From Candidatus Nitrosopumilus sp. (GTDB taxonomy: Archaea > Thermoproteota > Nitrososphaeria > Nitrososphaerales > Nitrosopumilaceae), in the NCBI GenBank assembly GCA_022758935.1, contig JAEMQG010000054.1, positions 1 to 8,120 of the forward strand: a stretch of 8,120 nt of DNA, written 5' to 3'. Shown here piece after piece: positions 4,301 to 8,120 of the stretch. The number at the start of each line of letters is the position of its first letter. The stretch's first letter is position 1. The translations under genes were made by a program, and so were the position numbers. Below the pieces are notes generated by a model. It was not told the origin of the DNA. It was given only the letters and a program-made list of their open reading frames with translations, and ran no database searches.

Positions 4301-6462
4301 GTTTGGAACCACAGGAACTAGATGATCTTATCTCCAAGATTGGAAGAACACCAACATCGACTGAATTACAAATTGTAGCTGCAGAATGGTCTGAGCACTG
4401 TTCATACAAATCATCAAAAAAACATCTCAAGATGTTGCCCATGAAAGGACCATTAGTTATTTCTGAAAAAGGTTATGATTCTGGAGTTTTAGATGTTGGT
4501 GATGGATATGTCATAACTGCTCATATTGAAAGTCACAATCATCCATCTGCCGTTGAACCATATGGGGGAGCTGCAACCGGTGTTGGAGGCGTTATCCGAG
4601 ATATTCTTTCAGCTGGAACAAGACCTATTGCTATCTTCGATCGCTTGAGATTTGGGGACATTGAAAAAGATCTGCAAGCAAGATGGCTTTTCAAAAATGC
4701 TGTTACTGGGATAGCTGATTATGGAAATTGCTTAGGCATTCCCACAATTGGTGGGGAAGTTGAATTTGACGAATGCTATTCAAATTATGCACTAGTGGAC
4801 GTAGCAGCTATAGGATTTGGAAAGAAAACGGATTTAATTAAAAACCATGCAAGACGAGGTGATCTTGTAGTATTACTTGGGGGCTCTACTGGAAGAGACG
4901 GAATTGGCGGCTCACAGTTTGCTTCTGACTCTTTGGAATCTGAAGATAGATCTGCAGTACAAATCCCAGATCCATTTATTGAAAAATTAATCATAGAAAC
5001 AATACTTGAAGCAAGAAATCAAAATCTTATCAATGCGATGAAAGATCTCGGTGGTGGCGGATTGTCTTGTGCAGTATCTGAAACTGCAGATGCATTATCT
5101 ATTGGAATTGAAATGGACGTAGACAAAGTTCATACTCGTGAATCAGATATGAGCCCTGATGAAATTATGGTGTCTGAATCTCAAGAGAGAATGTTAATAA
5201 TAACAAATAGTGAAAAACTTAAAAAATTAGAAAAAATTTGTGAAAAATTCCACGTCAAATGTTCTCTTATTGGTCATGTGACTTCCGGTAATATGATGCA
5301 TGTAAAAAAAGGTAAAAAAACATGTGCTAATCTTCCAACGGCTGTTGTTGCAAACGCCAATCTTTTGGATAGGCCTTCAAAAAAACCTTCATATCTAGAA
5401 AATATAGAACATGAAAAAAAACTTCATCCAATTTCAAATTACTCAAAAATGATGATGAAATTACTTTCATCACCAAACATTGCAAGCAAAATTTGGGTAT
5501 ATGGACAATTTGATCATGAGGTTGGAATCAGAACTGTAATAAAACCAGGTAAAGATGCATCTGTTCTCCGACTTGACAACGGCAAATTTTTGGCAGCTAA
5601 AATAGATGGTAATCCAAAACACTGTTACATTAATCCACGAGAAGGGGCAATCGGATGCTTTGAGGAAGCTTGCAGAAATGTTGTTTGTACTGGAGCAAAA
5701 CCAATAGGAATGCTTGACCATTTACAATTTGGAAATCCGGAAAACCCTGAAATTTTTTGGACTTTTCTGGAATCATTAAAGGGAATAACTGACTTTGCAA
5801 AATATTTTGAAATCCCATGTGTTGGTGGAAAAGTTAGTTTGTATAATGAAACCCCATCAGGCCCCATTAAACCTACTCCATTAATTGGAATTTTGGGTCT
5901 AATTGAGAAAAAACCTCTCTATTCTCAGAAAATCACTAATGGTGATTATCTTGTAATAGTTGGTGAAACTAAAGATGAATTGGGAGGTTCTGAATATTTT
6001 GAATATATTCATAAATTTGTTGGAGGTAAATGCCCTATTGTAAATTTTAAAGAATCTAAAACTAACATGAAAGTGGTGTTAGATGTAATTGGAAAAGATT
6101 TTCTAAAGACAGTACACGACTGTTCAAAGGGCGGCCTCGCAGTAGCTGTTTCAGAATTATGCATGATCAATCAAATCGGGTGTGATGTTTCATTGGAAAA
6201 AGTACCTGGTCCAAAATTGGATGTTGACAGAATCCTATTTTCTGAAAGTCATTCAAGGTATCTTTTTGTTCTAGAAAGGAAAAACCTCCCAAAACTTGAA
6301 GAATATCTTGGAAAGAACAAAGTTTCATACAACATGATCGGACAATTTGGGGGCGAAAGTATTCAATTTAGTAGAGGAAATAGACCCATAGTTAATCTAA
6401 GAGTTGATAAGGCACAAAAAACTTGGTTTAATTCGTTAAAGGAACTAGTAGTGCATGGTTAA
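4297..6462 (+). CDS. purL: Phosphoribosylformylglycinamidine synthase, large subunit PurL
   Basis: PurL uses ATP and ammonia supplied by PurQ to turn FGAR into FGAM. The 721-residue product has the length of small PurL, which lacks the fused PurS-like and glutaminase domains of the large bacterial enzyme. In order, it shows EWSEHCSYKSSKKH with the conserved His34, the nucleotide/Mg-binding ESHNHPSAVEPYGGAATG (78-95), a first-half KDLGGGGLSCAVSE (249-261), a second-half DGNPKHCYINPREGA (from about 437), and VHDCSKGGLAVAVSE (606-620). This is the internal two-fold repeat typical of the AIR synthase/PurL superfamily. The start is TTG inside the overlap TTGA with the purQ stop; no ATG fits the family N-terminus. 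The stop overlaps the purF start by 8 bases. The reading frame is intact. Confidence 0.95.
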   Translation: MSLEPQELDDLISKIGRTPTSTELQIVAAEWSEHCSYKSSKKHLKMLPMKGPLVISEKGYDSGVLDVGDGYVITAHIESHNHPSAVEPYGGAATGVGGVIRDILSAGTRPIAIFDRLRFGDIEKDLQARWLFKNAVTGIADYGNCLGIPTIGGEVEFDECYSNYALVDVAAIGFGKKTDLIKNHARRGDLVVLLGGSTGRDGIGGSQFASDSLESEDRSAVQIPDPFIEKLIIETILEARNQNLINAMKDLGGGGLSCAVSETADALSIGIEMDVDKVHTRESDMSPDEIMVSESQERMLIITNSEKLKKLEKICEKFHVKCSLIGHVTSGNMMHVKKGKKTCANLPTAVVANANLLDRPSKKPSYLENIEHEKKLHPISNYSKMMMKLLSSPNIASKIWVYGQFDHEVGIRTVIKPGKDASVLRLDNGKFLAAKIDGNPKHCYINPREGAIGCFEEACRNVVCTGAKPIGMLDHLQFGNPENPEIFWTFLESLKGITDFAKYFEIPCVGGKVSLYNETPSGPIKPTPLIGILGLIEKKPLYSQKITNGDYLVIVGETKDELGGSEYFEYIHKFVGGKCPIVNFKESKTNMKVVLDVIGKDFLKTVHDCSKGGLAVAVSELCMINQIGCDVSLEKVPGPKLDVDRILFSESHSRYLFVLERKNLPKLEEYLGKNKVSYNMIGQFGGESIQFSRGNRPIVNLRVDKAQKTWFNSLKELVVHG

Positions 6463-7888
6463 AGAAAATTGTGGTGTAGTTGGAATTTTTAGTCTTAGCG
6501 GAACGAATGTTGTTCCAATGGCAATTGATGCCCTTAGAGCATTACAACATAGAGGACAAGAGGCATGGGGCATTGCAATTCCAAACAAAGAACCATTAAA
6601 AAGATTAGGTCTGGTTTCTTCTGCTTCATCCGAATTTAAGAAAATCAGTGAGGATTATTCCTCTCCTTCAGTAATTGGCCATGTTAGATATTCTACTATG
6701 GGAAGAAGTACTCTTGAAAATGCACAGCCACTCAAAGTCAAGGATCTTTGTATTGCTCATAATGGAACAATTGCAAACGTACAAGAACTGTCAAATTTAG
6801 TTGGAGGATGTTCATTTACCCCACAAAATGCTAGTGACACACTAGTTGCTGCACAGAGACTTGTATCACTAATTTCAGAAAATGGACAAATGGGAAAAGC
6901 GTTGGCAATACTAAAAAATGAAATGGTCGGTTCTTACTGTTTTACGTTTATCTCTGATGATAATTCTGTATATGCGGCCAGGGATCCTAAGGGCTTCAGA
7001 CCTATGGTTTTGGGTTACAAGGAATCTGATGACACTTACATCATAGCATCAGAATCATCCGCAATTTCTGCAGGCGGTGCCACATTGCAAAGAGACGTCA
7101 AACCTGGTGAACTGATCAAACTTAGTAAAAACGGATTAGAAACAGAAAGATTTTCTGAAGATACTTCTCGTGCACACTGTTCTTTTGAATTTACCTACTT
7201 TGCACATCCCTCAAGCAATATGGAGGGTGCCAACATTTACATTTCAAGAAAAAGAATCGGCCAATTTCTGGCAAAAAAATTTCCAATTAAAGATGCCGAT
7301 CTTGTTATACCGGTTCCAGACTCTGCAAGACCTGCTGCACTTGGGTATGCTCAAGAATTAGGTGTTACATTTGATGAAGGTCTTCTTAAAGACCGCTATA
7401 GCAAGAAAGGTCCATTACGGAGTTTCATTGAACCACATCAGAGTGATCGAATTGAAATTAATAGATGGATCATCCCAATTAAAGAAATAATTGATGGAAA
7501 ACATGTAGTTGTAATTGATGACAGTCTAGTCCGTGGCACTAGCTCAAAGGCAATCATTCAAGCATTAAGACGTGCAGGGGCAAAAAAAATAAGCATGGTC
7601 ATTACATACCCTCCAATAAAATTCCCCTGTTATGCTGGAATTGATTTTCCTTCTCAAGAAGAACTCGCAACATTCTCAAATGGTAAGGAGATGAATGATG
7701 AAGAACTAACTGAAATGGTCAGAAAAAGCATAGGTGCTGATTTTTTGGGTTATAATGATGCTGAAAACCTAGCAAAGGCAGTTGGGATTCCAAAAGATTC
7801 AATGTGTTTTACCTGTTCGTCTGGAAATTATGAGTCATTGGGAATTACACCGGAATTTAAAACTCGTTTAGAGATGAAAGGAGAATAA
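6455..7888 (+). CDS. purF: Amidophosphoribosyltransferase PurF (glutamine PRPP amidotransferase)
   Basis: PurF catalyses the committed first step of purine synthesis: PRPP plus glutamine gives 5-phosphoribosylamine. The 477-residue product starts MVKEN-CGVVGIF. Cys6 is the class II (Ntn-type) glutaminase nucleophile and the five residues before it would be removed as a propeptide. GHVRYST (75-81) and AHNGT (101-105) complete the glutamine site. The phosphoribosyltransferase half has the PRPP loop VVVIDDSLVRGTS (351-363). Cys242, Cys392, Cys451 and Cys454 fall where Bacillus subtilis PurF binds its [4Fe-4S] cluster, so this is the Fe-S, propeptide-processed type and probably oxygen-sensitive (inference from the family). 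The ATG overlaps the purL stop by 8 bases, and aaagga 11 bases upstream may act as the SD. Confidence 0.95.
   Translation: MVKENCGVVGIFSLSGTNVVPMAIDALRALQHRGQEAWGIAIPNKEPLKRLGLVSSASSEFKKISEDYSSPSVIGHVRYSTMGRSTLENAQPLKVKDLCIAHNGTIANVQELSNLVGGCSFTPQNASDTLVAAQRLVSLISENGQMGKALAILKNEMVGSYCFTFISDDNSVYAARDPKGFRPMVLGYKESDDTYIIASESSAISAGGATLQRDVKPGELIKLSKNGLETERFSEDTSRAHCSFEFTYFAHPSSNMEGANIYISRKRIGQFLAKKFPIKDADLVIPVPDSARPAALGYAQELGVTFDEGLLKDRYSKKGPLRSFIEPHQSDRIEINRWIIPIKEIIDGKHVVVIDDSLVRGTSSKAIIQALRRAGAKKISMVITYPPIKFPCYAGIDFPSQEELATFSNGKEMNDEELTEMVRKSIGADFLGYNDAENLAKAVGIPKDSMCFTCSSGNYESLGITPEFKTRLEMKGE
7877..7883 (+). promoter_or_regulatory. Ribosome binding site of the Lrp-like gene
   Basis: AAAGGAG inside the last codons of purF lies six bases before the ATG at 7890. 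It is the clearest SD in the window and shows that this organism uses SD-led starts inside operons. Confidence 0.6.
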
Positions 7889-7889
7889 A

Positions 7890-8120
7890 ATGGAAACTGC
7901 ATACGTTCTAGTCAAAAGTGAAATGGCACATGAGATGGAAGTGATGCGCGAACTTCTAAAAATTGAGGCAGTAAAAGAAGCAAAGGGCACTTTTGGGGTT
8001 TATGACATTTTTGCAAAAGTCGAGGCAAATACATCTAAAGAAGTGTCTGATACCATTACACAACAAATTCGAAAAATAAAAAATGTTGTTTCCACAACTA
8101 CTTTATCTGTAATTCCAGAC
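7890..8120 (+). CDS. Stand-alone Lrp/AsnC-type ligand-binding domain protein (3' end outside window)
   Basis: The 77 codons in the window begin METAYVLVKSE and include GTFGVYDIFAKVEA (33-46), then a helix and VVSTTTLSVIP. This is the RAM/AsnC C-terminal ligand-binding fold without the usual N-terminal DNA-binding helix-turn-helix. Family members of this kind are about 75-80 residues, so little is likely missing beyond the edge. They form dimers or higher rings that bind amino acids or other small molecules and may partner with full-length Lrp regulators. The gene starts 1 base after the purF stop with a strong SD, so it is co-translated with the purine operon. A role in sensing a purine-linked metabolite such as glutamine is possible but unproven. 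Confidence 0.85.
   Translation, partial: METAYVLVKSEMAHEMEVMRELLKIEAVKEAKGTFGVYDIFAKVEANTSKEVSDTITQQIRKIKNVVSTTTLSVIPD

Noticed and set aside
4785..4994. Minus-strand frame inside purL, and similar ones at 5470-5867 and 4088-4312
   Set aside because: All are shadows of the intact purQ/purL frames and lack promoters or recognisable motifs.
7170..7361. Plus-strand alternative frame within purF
   Set aside because: It overlaps conserved PurF sequence, including Cys242, in another frame and has no SD or family resemblance.

Overview
The window is a low-GC, gene-dense stretch that looks like a mesophilic ammonia-oxidising archaeon of the Nitrosopumilus/Nitrosarchaeum group (Thaumarchaeota/Nitrososphaerota). 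Four points support this: AT-rich TATA-like boxes lie about 22-34 bases upstream of most first genes; several first genes have GTG or ATG starts with no ribosome binding site, as in leaderless archaeal transcripts; genes inside operons do carry SD-like sequences; and the purine enzymes are of the split archaeal/Bacillus type (PurS + PurQ + small PurL). The lineage call is inference from these traits and from remembered protein style, not from a search.

Layout. Bases 1-445 form a large inverted repeat: 104-base arms at 1-104 and 342-445 with a single internal mismatch, around a 237-base unique spacer. The right arm holds the promoter and first seven codons of a membrane-protein gene (426-1370). 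The left arm holds the same promoter and the same seven codons on the minus strand, running off the left edge, so a second, divergent copy may begin there. The spacer contains a candidate 27-codon gene on the minus strand (141-224). The 426-1370 product has a signal peptide, a beta-rich extracellular domain and four C-terminal membrane helices. It resembles pentameric ligand-gated ion channels (the GLIC/ELIC/Cys-loop receptor superfamily) and is the most interesting gene here.

Bases 1501-2096 hold two small, probably metal-binding proteins of unknown function, one with a C-x-C-x-C-x-C cluster and one with a C-x5-C-x17-C-x2-H pattern. Next come a lone purS (2345-2605) and, facing it, a secreted or membrane-anchored protein (2780-3382, minus strand) with a conserved-looking C-terminal CVKP...RGW motif.

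Bases 3620-8120 are a tight purine operon, purQ-purL-purF, followed by a stand-alone Lrp/AsnC-type ligand-binding domain gene that is cut by the window end. purQ and purL overlap by 4 bases, purL and purF by 8, and purF is 1 base from the last gene. PurF makes phosphoribosylamine from PRPP and glutamine (step 1 of purine synthesis). PurS, PurQ and PurL together convert FGAR to FGAM (step 4). The enzymes of the other steps are not in the window. purS is separated from purQ by the opposite-strand gene and has its own apparent promoter, so its dosage must be matched to purQL from two transcripts.
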